The notes: a model not told the origin generated them from the sequence alone. Positions 9,125 to 17,451 are shown, numbered from the stretch's first letter. The stretch is DNA of 64,000 nucleotides from Flavobacterium enshiense DK69 (GCF_000498495.1 NZ_AVCS01000028.1:124001-188000); one strand, 5' to 3'. Numbers and translations are program-made.

Positions 9125-9750
9125 TTTGTTACGTCATTTGATTTTAAAATTGCATCTGCCCAAACGGGGATCAGTTTTTTACGTTCCTGCATCAGGGAAA
9201 GAAAAATGTCTTCCTTTGCCAGACCATTATAGTCCAGCAAGGGTTTGGCAACAAATGGAAAAATGATCATTCCAAGTATCGACAGCAGGAACTGGACCGG
9301 ATTGATGTCAGTACGCCTTTCCTGTAACTGTTTTATAAATGAGGATTGCATAATCACTGTCCCTAAATCGGATTTGGGAACAATCTGAAAATTCTTTTTA
9401 CGGATTTCATTCAGTACAAAAATGGGTAAATCGGGACTTTCGGAAAGTATTTCAATATAATTGTCAACGATCAATGCAATCTTGTCTTCAAGGGAAGTAG
9501 CGTTGTTGTTGAATATTGGGAGCAGGCTGCCGAGTAATTTCTGAATTTTTTCCTGCATTACCAGCTCGAATAATTTCTGCTTGCTTCGGAAGTAGTAATT
9601 GAGTAAAGCCAGGTTTATGCCGGCTTCTTCGGCGATATCACGGGTTCTGGTTCCTGAAAATCCTTTGCTGAGAAAGACTTTTCGGGCTGCAGCGATGATT
9701 TTTTCTTCGGTATTGGTATCTGTATGAGAATGTTCTACCTGCATAGTCAT
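9121..9750 (-). CDS. TetR/AcrR-family repressor, first gene of the efflux operon
   Basis: A 209-residue regulator. The N-terminal helix-turn-helix (about residues 14-60) reads as a classic TetR domain, including GTRTRDIAEEAGI and LNYYFRSKQKLF; the C-terminal half is the variable ligand-binding/dimerisation region. As first gene, overlapping tolC by 4 bp, it probably autoregulates the operon and is released by the pump's substrate. In E. coli the TetR-type CecR (YbiH) controls ybhGFSR, the same combination of parts. A palindrome at 9811-9828 is a candidate operator. Confidence 0.9.
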   Translation of the reverse strand: MTMQVEHSHTDTNTEEKIIAAARKVFLSKGFSGTRTRDIAEEAGINLALLNYYFRSKQKLFELVMQEKIQKLLGSLLPIFNNNATSLEDKIALIVDNYIEILSESPDLPIFVLNEIRKKNFQIVPKSDLGTVIMQSSFIKQLQERRTDINPVQFLLSILGMIIFPFVAKPLLDYNGLAKEDIFLSLMQERKKLIPVWADAILKSNDVTK

Positions 9751-9797
9751 TTCATTTTGTATTTAAAGTTAAGAATATTCCGCCAATAATTGAAGGG

Positions 9798-9828
9798 TTT
9801 AATCAAGTATTTTAATCAAATGATTAAA
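9798..9828. promoter_or_regulatory. candidate operator for the TetR-family repressor
   Basis: A perfect inverted repeat, TTTAATCA-AA-TGATTAAA (9811-9828), is preceded by a third copy of the half-site TTTAATCA at 9798-9805. It lies 48-78 bp upstream of the tetR start. The weak -7 candidate on the minus strand (complement of 9764-9771) is nearer the gene. The role is inferred from position and symmetry only. Confidence 0.4.
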
Positions 9829-9923
9829 TGGAAGTTACTGAAATGCAGAACAATAGCTAGATAAAAAATAACTCAATGGAAAAACAGGTAATCCTATCGC
9901 AATGTCATTTCCTTAAAAATGAT

Positions 9924-10175
9924 TTAGAGAAGAAGATCAATTTTCGAAGCCAATTCACGGTCCTTATCGGTAACAATATTTCCGGCGGAATGTGTGGACA
10001 GCCAAATTTCAACTTTATTCCAGGTATTGGTCCACGTAGGATGATGGTCAAGCTGCTGGGCTGTCAACGCTACCCGAGTCATAAAACCAAAGGCTTCTGA
10101 GAAATCTTTGAAAAGAAAACTTTTGTACAAACTGTTGTTTATCTCTTCCCATTCCGATTGATTTTGTGCTGCCAT
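9924..10175 (-). CDS. 4a-hydroxytetrahydrobiopterin dehydratase (pterin-4a-carbinolamine dehydratase)
   Basis: An 83-residue protein, close to the usual 95-100 residues of this family though with a short N-terminus. It dehydrates 4a-hydroxytetrahydrobiopterin during pterin recycling after aromatic amino acid hydroxylation. Diagnostic features are [16 protein letters not shown] (His44-His45-Pro46) and the C-terminal [12 protein letters not shown], with the expected histidines of the active site. It is monocistronic, and no phenylalanine hydroxylase gene is visible in the window. Confidence 0.88.
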   Translation of the reverse strand: MAAQNQSEWEEINNSLYKSFLFKDFSEAFGFMTRVALTAQQLDHHPTWTNTWNKVEIWLSTHSAGNIVTDKDRELASKIDLLL

Positions 10176-10362
10176 AAGAGTTCCGATTTAAGTTATTGTT
10201 ATTCAAATTAAAGATACGCAAAATTCTATTTGGCTTAACATTTTTTTGATTTCTGCATTTACAGATTATGAGTCAGACTGTAGCCTATTCCTCTGTAAAG
10301 ATCAAAAAAACTTCTTCAAACGTACTGACTTTTTTCATAACTTTGTAAGAAACAAACCACTT

Positions 10363-10503
10363 ATGTTCAGAGTTTTAGCTAAAATAAATAAACTGATTTT
10401 GCCAAGTTTTACCAAACAACAACTGGATTTAGCCAAAGCAAAAAAATGGCAAAAAGTAATTATCGCTTATCGGTATTATGTGACTACAAGAGCGTTGAGG
10501 TAA
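10363..10503 (+). CDS. 46-residue conserved basic protein of unknown function
   Basis: A small Lys/Arg-rich protein ending in QKVIIAYRYYVTTRALR. I place the start at the ATG at 10363, because TAACTTTG at 10338-10345 looks like the -7 promoter element just upstream; the in-frame extension to 10246 would run through that promoter. I recall near-identical flavobacterial micro-proteins, some carrying the database name 'SsrA-binding protein', but it is far too short to be SmpB. No function is assigned. Confidence 0.6.
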   Translation: MFRVLAKINKLILPSFTKQQLDLAKAKKWQKVIIAYRYYVTTRALR

Positions 10504-10734
10504 TTGAATATGTATAAAAAAGAAAGCATCTTGGAGATTACAAAACTGATATTGCTCTTTAAAAAGCAAAAAATGAAACAATGCAGAAATTTTCAGTCGT
10601 GAAATCGAAGTTCCAATTTAGCAACATAACTGTTTTGAGTTACAAACCAAAAAATGATGATAAAAACAATAAAAGATAGCACATCCATAACCGAAGTAGT
10701 ACGAATCGATAACCAATAAGAAATCATAAAGCAA

Positions 10735-11226
10735 ATGACAACATCAGATTACTCAGCAACTATTTTGGTTGACCAAAATAAGGCAACGGCATTCAACGCA
10801 ATTAAAAACTTTCGCGCTTGGTGGTCGGAAGAAATTGATGGCAATACAGACCAACTCAATGAAGAATTTTTCTATCATTATAAAGACATTCATTTGTGTA
10901 AAATAAAACTCATAGAGATCATTCCTGATAAAAAATTAGTTTATCAGGTAGTGGACAATCAATTTAATTTCACAAAAGACAAAACCGAATGGATTGATAC
11001 AAAACTAATTTTTGAAATAACAAACGAAGGAGACAAAACAAAAGTCCGGTTCACTCACGAAGGATTAGTCCCGGATTATGAATGCTACGATGTTTGCTTT
11101 GATGCTTGGACCGGTTATATCAAAAAAAGTCTTTATAACCTAATAACTACGGGCAAAGGAGAACCCAATCCTTTGGAGGGAGAAGGATTTAATGCCCAAA
11201 TTGTGGAGAAATGGAAATTGAAGTAA
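10735..11226 (+). CDS. SRPBCC/AHSA1-like domain protein
   Basis: A 163-residue protein of the START-like (SRPBCC) fold related to Activator of Hsp90 ATPase homologue 1. It starts with a strand containing TILVDQNKATAFNAIKNFRAWWSE, has KTEWIDTKLIFEITNEGDKTKVRFTHEG in the middle and a long C-terminal helix. Such proteins bind hydrophobic ligands; the ligand is unknown. The 230 bp upstream hold no convincing gene, only a 21-codon ATG frame at 10654-10719 of doubtful significance. A second, unrelated-looking AHSA1-type protein is at 30091. Confidence 0.82.
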   Translation: MTTSDYSATILVDQNKATAFNAIKNFRAWWSEEIDGNTDQLNEEFFYHYKDIHLCKIKLIEIIPDKKLVYQVVDNQFNFTKDKTEWIDTKLIFEITNEGDKTKVRFTHEGLVPDYECYDVCFDAWTGYIKKSLYNLITTGKGEPNPLEGEGFNAQIVEKWKLK

Positions 11227-11385
11227 AGGTTATTTAAACTTCATTCATAAAGACAACAACGCAATGATCTACAGATAATTACAATTATCGATAATAAATA
11301 AAATAGAACTCTTAAATCACTTTTTCTGCGTAAATTTGATAGTACAAATAAGACAAGTTAATAAACACTAAAAAACAGAGGAATC

Positions 11386-12132
11386 ATGAAAAATGAACCT
11401 TATCACTCAGAACTCAGAGCCCTAGTGTCAATTAGAAATTTTAATAGTGCTTTGGAAAAGCATTATGCACAAATGCTTCAAATAGAGAAAAACTTCGAAG
11501 AGTTGAATAAAAAAGCTTTATCGATAATAGAAGCCCATAGTTCTTCCGAGTCTCAGGAAAAATGGAAGAAATGTTTAAAGGGAATGAATGATTCTTTGGA
11601 TGGCGTAAACAATACACTCAATTCTGCAAAAGAAAAATTCAAAAATCATGACAGATCCGATTCTACAATGTTATGGAAACAGTTTGAACTGCATCTGAAT
11701 AATTTGAAAGATGCGAATAAAAATCTGGAAAATTTTGGGTTCGAAATACTTCCCGAAAGCGAACATATACACTGGAAAAAAGACGTATGCAATTTTGAAG
11801 ACACTATTTTACCATTAATTGTATCGCACGCCAAAGCTTGTGAAATAGAACTTCAGATGATAGAAAAATATACGCCTAATGAAATACACAGGCTTACTCA
11901 AATTCTAATGGCCCATATTCCGGAAAATTTCAGTTTTGAAGAGGCTGACAAATATGAAAAAGATTATTTGAAAGCTTTTGAAACTTTTAAGAAAGAATTT
12001 AGGGAGGAAAAAAATCTTTGGGACATTTTTTTAGATATCCTGGCAGGGGGAACGCATCAGGCTCCTTCCGAAAGAGTAATGCTGCAGCGATGGATTGAGG
12101 GAGAAAGGGGTGATTTAAAGGATAACTTATAG
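11386..12132 (+). CDS. hypothetical helical cytoplasmic protein
   Basis: A 248-residue protein without signal peptide or membrane segment, which I do not recognise. It is rich in Lys, Glu, Asn and Leu and predicted almost wholly alpha-helical, with coiled-coil-like stretches (about residues 15-50, 60-85, 95-115). The C-terminus ends in an unusual block, GGTHQAPSERVMLQRWIEGE, which may be a conserved motif. TAAATTTG at 11331-11338 could be its -7 promoter element. It is separated by 39 bp from the downstream glyoxalase-type gene and may be co-transcribed with it. Confidence 0.75.
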   Translation: MKNEPYHSELRALVSIRNFNSALEKHYAQMLQIEKNFEELNKKALSIIEAHSSSESQEKWKKCLKGMNDSLDGVNNTLNSAKEKFKNHDRSDSTMLWKQFELHLNNLKDANKNLENFGFEILPESEHIHWKKDVCNFEDTILPLIVSHAKACEIELQMIEKYTPNEIHRLTQILMAHIPENFSFEEADKYEKDYLKAFETFKKEFREEKNLWDIFLDILAGGTHQAPSERVMLQRWIEGERGDLKDNL

Positions 12133-12171
12133 TTCCATTTGAAATTTTTGCAAACAAAAAACAAAACAAAA

Positions 12172-12564
12172 ATGGATCATACAGAAAGTAACCTTGTAAA
12201 TGTCAGGTATATGGTTGAGGATGTTGACAAATCCGTCGACTTCTACATAAAATATCTTGGGTTCTCTCTTATCAGAAACAATGCTCCTGCATTCGCGGAT
12301 GTTGTTAAAGGAAATCTGCGATTATTGCTTAGCGGAAGAACGAGTTCTGCCGGTAGAGCCATGCCTGATGGTACGCTGCCCTTTCCCGGCGGATGGAACC
12401 GGATAGAACTTGTTGTTGAAGATTTAAGTGCGGAAGTTACTAAACTTAAAAAACAAGGGCTTCATTTCCGCAACGAGATTATTACCGGACCAGGTGGTTC
12501 TCAAATCTTACTGATTGACCCTTCCGGTAATTTTATAGAACTTTTTCAGCCTGCAAATAGATAA
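12172..12564 (+). CDS. VOC (glyoxalase/bleomycin resistance/dioxygenase) superfamily protein
   Basis: A 130-residue protein with the paired beta-alpha-beta-beta-beta modules of the vicinal-oxygen-chelate fold: first module VNVRYMVEDVDKSVDFYIKY..., second WNRIELVVEDLSAEVTKLKK, ending GPGGSQILLIDPSGNFIELF. The acidic metal-ligand positions (IEL, IEL) are present, but the usual first-strand His is replaced by Arg-Tyr, so the metal site may be altered. I start at the ATG at 12172; a longer TTG-initiated version from 12139 adds 11 low-complexity residues. The substrate is unknown. Confidence 0.8.
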   Translation: MDHTESNLVNVRYMVEDVDKSVDFYIKYLGFSLIRNNAPAFADVVKGNLRLLLSGRTSSAGRAMPDGTLPFPGGWNRIELVVEDLSAEVTKLKKQGLHFRNEIITGPGGSQILLIDPSGNFIELFQPANR

Positions 12565-12618
12565 AAATACTACAAGGGTAAATTTTGTATAAAATCGAAA
12601 ATTTTAAAAGACTTTGAG

Positions 12619-13170
12619 TTAAGAACTCATATCAGAAGCTGAAAGACCACCATCTTTTCCGTAAGTCATCGCGGCAAAAATCTCTTTACCTTCTATTTTT
12701 TTTCTCCCTCCTAACAAAGTCAGCTCAATAAGAAAATTACACTGAACGATTTCTCCGCCTAATTTCTCTACCAATTCACAAACGGCTTTTGCTGTCCCTC
12801 CGGATGCCAGAACGTCGTCATGAATTAAAATCCTGTCCCCTTTTTTAATAGCATCGGTGTGAATTTCCAAAGTATCTGTACCGTATTCCAATTGATAGGA
12901 CGCCGAAATAGTCGTAAATGGCAATTTTTTTGGTTTGCGGACCGGAACAAACCCTACATTTAATTCGTGTGCCAAAAGCGTCGCAAAGAAAAAGCCCCTA
13001 CTCTCCACTCCTACTACTTTATCAATTTTTTTTCCATTTAAACTACTGATTAACAAAGACAAACATTCTTTAGTTCCCTCCGGACTGGACAATAGTGGTG
13101 TAATATCTTTAAAAACGACTCCCACTTTTGGAAAATCCTGAATATCACGTATGTACTGTTTCAAACTCAT
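12619..13170 (-). CDS. apt: adenine phosphoribosyltransferase
   Basis: Converts adenine and PRPP to AMP in purine salvage. The 183-residue sequence carries the type I phosphoribosyltransferase core: FPKVGVVFKDITPLL near the N-terminus, VGVESRGFFFATLLAHEL, and the PRPP motif DRILIHDDVLASGGTAKA, with the flexible-loop segment RKPKKLPF. The family usually ends near residue 170; here about 13 extra residues (GKDGGLSASDMSS) follow. It faces away from the tRNA-Arg gene and looks monocistronic. Confidence 0.93.
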   Translation of the reverse strand: MSLKQYIRDIQDFPKVGVVFKDITPLLSSPEGTKECLSLLISSLNGKKIDKVVGVESRGFFFATLLAHELNVGFVPVRKPKKLPFTTISASYQLEYGTDTLEIHTDAIKKGDRILIHDDVLASGGTAKAVCELVEKLGGEIVQCNFLIELTLLGGRKKIEGKEIFAAMTYGKDGGLSASDMSS

Positions 13171-13197
13171 TTTTTTTAAAATTTATATCAAATTTCA

Positions 13198-13228
13198 TTT
13201 GCATGTTATACAATAATGCCTATATTTG
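13198..13228 (+). promoter_or_regulatory. promoter of tRNA-Arg
   Basis: TTTG (13198-13201) and TATATTTG (13221-13228) are separated by 19 bp, matching the Bacteroidota -33/-7 consensus TTTG-N19-21-TAnnTTTG. It ends 15 bp before the tRNA. Confidence 0.75.
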
Positions 13229-13243
13229 CACTCGTAAAAACAA

Positions 13244-13317
13244 GGCCTCGTGGCGCAACTGAATAGCGCATCTGATTACGGCTCAGAAGGTTACAGGTTT
13301 GAATCCTGTCGAGGTCA
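13244..13317 (+). tRNA. tRNA-Arg (anticodon ACG)
   Basis: A full cloverleaf can be folded by eye. The acceptor stem GGCCTCG/CGAGGTC (with one G-T pair) has discriminator A; the anticodon arm is TCTGA-TTACGGC-TCAGA, giving anticodon ACG; the T arm is ACAGG-TTTGAAT-CCTGT. The 3' CCA is not encoded. A34 would be deaminated to inosine to read CGU/CGC/CGA. Confidence 0.95.
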
Positions 13318-13318
13318 C

Positions 13319-13347
13319 AAAAAGCTCACCAAATGGTGAGCTTTTTT
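13319..13347 (+). terminator. terminator of tRNA-Arg
   Basis: A perfect stem, AAAGCTCACC / GGTGAGCTTT, with an AAAT loop is followed by a T-run directly after the tRNA. Confidence 0.85.
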
Positions 13348-13431
13348 ATTTTCCTCCTGCCTCATTTACACCCCTAATTTAATAATAATTATCTGAATTT
13401 TAGCTATATTTATATTCTAAAACGATGAGAA

Positions 13432-15789
13432 TTGAGTCTTGAAAAGGAAATAACCGCTTTAAACAATTGGTTTCTGCTTCGCCCAAAAATATCGGGAGTG
13501 CTCGTTTTTACCCTACTTTTCTCGATTTTAAATTTAGCTATTTATTTCCGCTATGAGGTCATCAGGGAAAATGAACAGCGCAATATGACCTACATCTTAA
13601 ACGTAGTTAAACAAAACATTGAGCAAACCCTTAAAAGCAGTTATGCTACTACCATTACACTTGCATTAACAATTGACGATTCAGGCAATCCGAAAAACTT
13701 CGAAGAAGTCGGAAAACAACTGGTTGCCAACTATACTTCCGTTGATGCGGTACAACTGGTTCCAAAAGGGGTGATCAAATACACTTATCCGCTAAAAGGT
13801 AACGAAGCGGCAATCAATTTCGACATTCTTCACCATCCTGTACACAGAAAATCAGCCTTAAGAGCAATAGCCACAAAATCCATTTATTTTTCAGGGCCAA
13901 GAGAATTGATACAAGGCGGAATGGGAGTTGTAGGACGTTTGCCTGTCTTTAAAAAAGGAAGATTCTGGGGATTTTCTTCCGTAATTCTCAAATTCGACAC
14001 ATTCATTAAATCGACAGGTATTGGATCCTTCAAAAGCGATAAATATTATTTCCAGTTTTCTAAGATAAACCCCATTACCCATAAAGAAGAATTCTTCCTT
14101 GAAGATAAGAGTGATTTCTCAAAAAAAAATTACCAAAAAGTTGAAATTCCGGAAGGTGGCTGGAATTTATACATCATTCCGAAAAATGAATCAGCACTTT
14201 TTTGGGCCTTTATGCCGGTTATCTCTATTGCATTTTTACTGAGTCTTCTTTGTGGATTTTTTGTAACCACACTGCTGAAAAAACCATCAGAACTACAAAA
14301 ACTGGTCGAAGCGCAAACTTTAAAATTAGCCCGAAGCGAATCTCTTTTCAAATCCATTTTTGAACATGCCGGTTTAGGGATCACACACAATAATTCCAAA
14401 GACGGTTCATACATTGATGCTAATGATAAATTTTGCGAACTTATCGGATACAGTAAGGACGAAATAAAGTCAATGGATTTTATGAAGATAACACATCCCG
14501 AAGATCTTCAAGCCGACTTAGACTACATGCAACGACTCAAAAATGGTGAAATCAATCAATTTTCCATGGAAAAAAGGTATTTCGACAAAAACGGGAAAAT
14601 CATTTGGGTCAACATCACTGTCACGCCTCTTTGGGAACACAAAGACAATCCTACCAACCATATCACCATTGTAGAAGACATTACACAACGAAAAGAATCT
14701 GAAAAACTGATTCTGGAATCCCAGAAAAAGATCAAAGATCTTATTGATAGTATTGACGGGATCGTTTGGGAAGGAAATTCTGTGGAACCGGGTGTTACCT
14801 TCGTAAGCAAAAAATCCGAAGATATCTTGGGATACACTCCGGAAGAATGGCTTGCTGATAAATATTTCTGGAGAAAAATTATTCATCCTGATGATCGGGA
14901 TTGGGTAATCAAACAAAGTACAGACAATGCGAAAGCCAGAAAAGCTTTTGACACCGAATACCGCATAATTGCCAAAAACGGAAATACCGTTTGGGTTAGG
15001 GACATCGTGAGTATTTATCATGAAAGTGTAGAATCAATTAAATTTAGGGGAATTTTAATTGATATTACAAAATCCAAACAATTCGAAATCGACCTAAACA
15101 ATTCACTCACGCTGGTAACCGAACAGAACAAACGTTTACTGAACTTCTCACACATTGTTTCACATAATCTACGTTCACACACCAGCAATATCCAGTCACT
15201 GATCAATCTGATCGAAATGAGCGATAATGAATATGAAAAGAAAGAATTACTGGTTCTGTTGAAATCCGTTTCGGAAGCTTTGAATGAAACCATGGACAAT
15301 TTGAATGAAGTAGTATCCATCCAAACCAATATCACACCGGTAATAGAGGAATTAAACCTCAATAAATTCATTAAAAGAACATTGGAGGTACTTCGGAATC
15401 AGATTGTTAAAAACGAAGCCAAAATCGAAAACAATATTTCCGATGACGAAACCGTAAAATTCAATCCGGCCTATCTGGAAAGTGTTTTACTCAATTTTTT
15501 ATCTAATGCCATCCGATACAAACATCCCGAAAGAAATCCTAGAATAGAATTAAATTCTTACCTTGAAGACAATTACAGAGTTGTGGAAATCAAAGATAAT
15601 GGCATAGGAATTGATTTAGATAAAAATGGAAACAAACTCTTCGGAATGTACAAAACATTTACAAACAATCCGGAATCACGTGGTATCGGGCTTTTTATTA
15701 CAAAAAACCAGATCGATGCCTTAAAGGGAAAAATTAAAGTAGAAAGTAAGCTAAACGAAGGAACCACCTTCAAAATTTATTTTAAATAA
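13432..15789 (+). CDS. CHASE/PAS-domain sensor histidine kinase
   Basis: A 785-residue membrane kinase. Domains: transmembrane helix about 19-38; extracytoplasmic CHASE-like sensor about 60-250; second transmembrane helix about 262-283; PAS domains about 302-423 and 433-548; dimerisation helix with phospho-acceptor His in FSHIVSHNLRSHTSN (about 580); and an HATPase domain with N box NFLSNAIRYKHP, G1 box DNGIGID and G2 box SRGIGLFI. The start must be TTG at 13432 or later because TGA (13426-13428) lies in frame directly upstream, and a start at the next Met would lose the first transmembrane helix. The partner receiver gene overlaps the stop codon by 1 bp. Confidence 0.9.
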   Translation: MSLEKEITALNNWFLLRPKISGVLVFTLLFSILNLAIYFRYEVIRENEQRNMTYILNVVKQNIEQTLKSSYATTITLALTIDDSGNPKNFEEVGKQLVANYTSVDAVQLVPKGVIKYTYPLKGNEAAINFDILHHPVHRKSALRAIATKSIYFSGPRELIQGGMGVVGRLPVFKKGRFWGFSSVILKFDTFIKSTGIGSFKSDKYYFQFSKINPITHKEEFFLEDKSDFSKKNYQKVEIPEGGWNLYIIPKNESALFWAFMPVISIAFLLSLLCGFFVTTLLKKPSELQKLVEAQTLKLARSESLFKSIFEHAGLGITHNNSKDGSYIDANDKFCELIGYSKDEIKSMDFMKITHPEDLQADLDYMQRLKNGEINQFSMEKRYFDKNGKIIWVNITVTPLWEHKDNPTNHITIVEDITQRKESEKLILESQKKIKDLIDSIDGIVWEGNSVEPGVTFVSKKSEDILGYTPEEWLADKYFWRKIIHPDDRDWVIKQSTDNAKARKAFDTEYRIIAKNGNTVWVRDIVSIYHESVESIKFRGILIDITKSKQFEIDLNNSLTLVTEQNKRLLNFSHIVSHNLRSHTSNIQSLINLIEMSDNEYEKKELLVLLKSVSEALNETMDNLNEVVSIQTNITPVIEELNLNKFIKRTLEVLRNQIVKNEAKIENNISDDETVKFNPAYLESVLLNFLSNAIRYKHPERNPRIELNSYLEDNYRVVEIKDNGIGIDLDKNGNKLFGMYKTFTNNPESRGIGLFITKNQIDALKGKIKVESKLNEGTTFKIYFK

Positions 15790-16169
15790 TGTTTCAAAAA
15801 CGGATTTACATAATAGACGACGACCCAATTTATCAACTCGTTACAAAAAAACTGATTGAAAAGACCGCTCTTTTCGAAGACAGCAGGTCTTTTGTAAACG
15901 GCAGTGAAGCCTTATCTTATTTTGAAAATACCGGTGACATCCCGGATATTATTCTCCTCGATATAGAAATGCCTGAAATGGACGGTTGGGATTTTCTTGA
16001 CCAATTATTACGCATTGAAAAAAGTTTTGAAAAAGATGCAACTATATATATTGCAAGCTCTTCCATCGCACTGGAAGACAAAATGAAAGCCCAGAGTTAT
16101 CCTTGTGTAAAAGATTTTCTCAGCAAACCCATGGATATTGAAAAATTGAAAACCATTGCCGCTGAATAA
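15789..16169 (+). CDS. single-domain response regulator (receiver only)
   Basis: A 126-residue CheY-like receiver without output domain. The acidic pocket is Asp10-Asp11(-Asp12), the phospho-acceptor is Asp58 in LLDIEMPEMDGW, the switch residue falls in IYIASSS, and the conserved lysine is Lys113 in LSKP. ATG overlaps the kinase TAA by one base (TAATG), so translational coupling and cognate pairing with the kinase are very likely. The downstream target is unknown; output must go through protein contact or a phosphorelay. Confidence 0.9.
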   Translation: MFQKRIYIIDDDPIYQLVTKKLIEKTALFEDSRSFVNGSEALSYFENTGDIPDIILLDIEMPEMDGWDFLDQLLRIEKSFEKDATIYIASSSIALEDKMKAQSYPCVKDFLSKPMDIEKLKTIAAE

Positions 16170-16199
16170 TAATCTATATTTGCATTCAAACCATCTACA

Positions 16200-16775
16200 A
16201 TGAATGCCGATTTTATTTTCGATAAAGAATACAAAAACAACATTTTCGCTGAATACGAAATAAAGTTCAAGGAATTTGAAAATTGCACTTTTAATCATTG
16301 CGATTTTACGCTTTGCAATTTTTTAGGAACCGTTTTTATTGACTGTACCTTCTATCACTGCAATTTCAAGGAAGCTCAAGTTGGCCATGTCGGCCTGAGA
16401 AACGCCATTTTTAATGATTGTAATTTTACTTCGGTGAATTTTGCAATGACCGATCAGATTTTACACGAATTTTACTTTAACAACTGTTTGCTGGATTATG
16501 CCCAGTTTTATGCTTTAAAGCTGAAACGAATCAGTTTTACTAATTGCAGCATGGTTAGTGTCGACTTCATGAAAACCGATTTATCAGAGGCTTTATTTGA
16601 CAACTGCAATCTGCGTTTGGCAGTTTTCACAGATGCAAATTGCGAAAAAACCGACTTTTATTCCAGTTACGATTTTGCAATAGATCCGGAAAAAACCAAA
16701 CTTAAAAAGGCGATATTCTCTTCGGAGGGCATAAAGGGATTGCTTGCAAAATATAATCTTGTAATTAAGGATTAG
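16200..16775 (+). CDS. pentapeptide-repeat protein
   Basis: A 191-residue protein made largely of A(D/N)LxF-like pentapeptides, for instance CTFNHCDFTLCNF and NAIFNDCNFTSVNF, with Cys often in the repeat. This predicts a right-handed quadrilateral beta-helix. Size and repeat style resemble the Qnr/McbG group that mimics DNA and protects gyrase, but the wider family is diverse, so no resistance role can be claimed. TATATTTG (16175-16182) gives it a likely own promoter. It converges on the ABC ATPase gene, overlapping by 4 bp. Confidence 0.82.
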   Translation: MNADFIFDKEYKNNIFAEYEIKFKEFENCTFNHCDFTLCNFLGTVFIDCTFYHCNFKEAQVGHVGLRNAIFNDCNFTSVNFAMTDQILHEFYFNNCLLDYAQFYALKLKRISFTNCSMVSVDFMKTDLSEALFDNCNLRLAVFTDANCEKTDFYSSYDFAIDPEKTKLKKAIFSSEGIKGLLAKYNLVIKD

Positions 16776-17449
16776 GAAATTATCATTCCATCTTCCATTG
16801 TAATAATTCGATTTGTTTTAGAGGCAAATTCGACATCATGTGTTACAACTAATATGGTTTGGTTGTGCTCCTGTGCTAATTGCTTAAAAATATCAAAAAC
16901 CATATCACTGTTTTTCTTATCAAGATTTCCTGTCGGCTCATCTCCCATGATGATTAAAGGATTATTGATTAGTGCCCTTGCGATGGCTACGCGTTGTTTT
17001 TGTCCTCCACTTAATTGACGTGGCCTTTTTAAAGCCTGGTCATGCATGCCGAGTGTTTTCAGATATTCCATGGCCTGATGTTCCAACTCTTCCTCTGATA
17101 ATTTACCAAGTTTTAATCCGGGTAGCATGACGTTTTTCAGAGCGTTGTATTCTGACAGTAAATAATGAAACTGAAATACAAAACCGATATTTTCATTGCG
17201 GATACGCGCCAAATCAACATCTTTTTTGCCGGTAACATCCTCTTCATGAATTAGTATTTTCCCTTCGTAATCGGTGTCCATAGTTGATAACAAATACAAA
17301 AGGGTTGATTTTCCACAACCGGATTTCCCAACAACAGAAACAAATTCCCCGTGATCGATGCTCATGCTTATATTGTCCAAAACCTTAAACTTTGAAGGTT
17401 CGTAGAAATACTTTGTGAGTCCGATGGTTTCCAATACTTTATTACTCAT
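16772..17449 (-). CDS. ABC transporter ATPase, LolD/MacB-type
   Basis: A 225-residue ATPase with Walker A GKSGCGKST, signature LSGGQKQRVAIARAL, Walker B LIIMGDEPTGNLD and switch VVTHD. The GEPTGNLDKK-like segment and overall length are typical of the LolD/FtsE/MacB subgroup, which powers mechanotransmission rather than direct transport. It lies 2 bp downstream of the FtsX-type permease and completes a three-gene operon with a membrane fusion protein. Confidence 0.92.
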   Translation of the reverse strand: MSNKVLETIGLTKYFYEPSKFKVLDNISMSIDHGEFVSVVGKSGCGKSTLLYLLSTMDTDYEGKILIHEEDVTGKKDVDLARIRNENIGFVFQFHYLLSEYNALKNVMLPGLKLGKLSEEELEHQAMEYLKTLGMHDQALKRPRQLSGGQKQRVAIARALINNPLIIMGDEPTGNLDKKNSDMVFDIFKQLAQEHNQTILVVTHDVEFASKTNRIITMEDGMIIS

Positions 17450-17451
17450 GA

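Noticed and set aside
10504..10734. Possible small gene (21-codon ATG frame at 10654-10719)
   Set aside because: Too short, with no distinct composition or signals; probably chance.
13319..13347. Inverted repeat after tRNA-Arg considered as an attachment site
   Set aside because: It is a simple terminator hairpin with a T-run; no integrase or repeat of the tRNA end is nearby.
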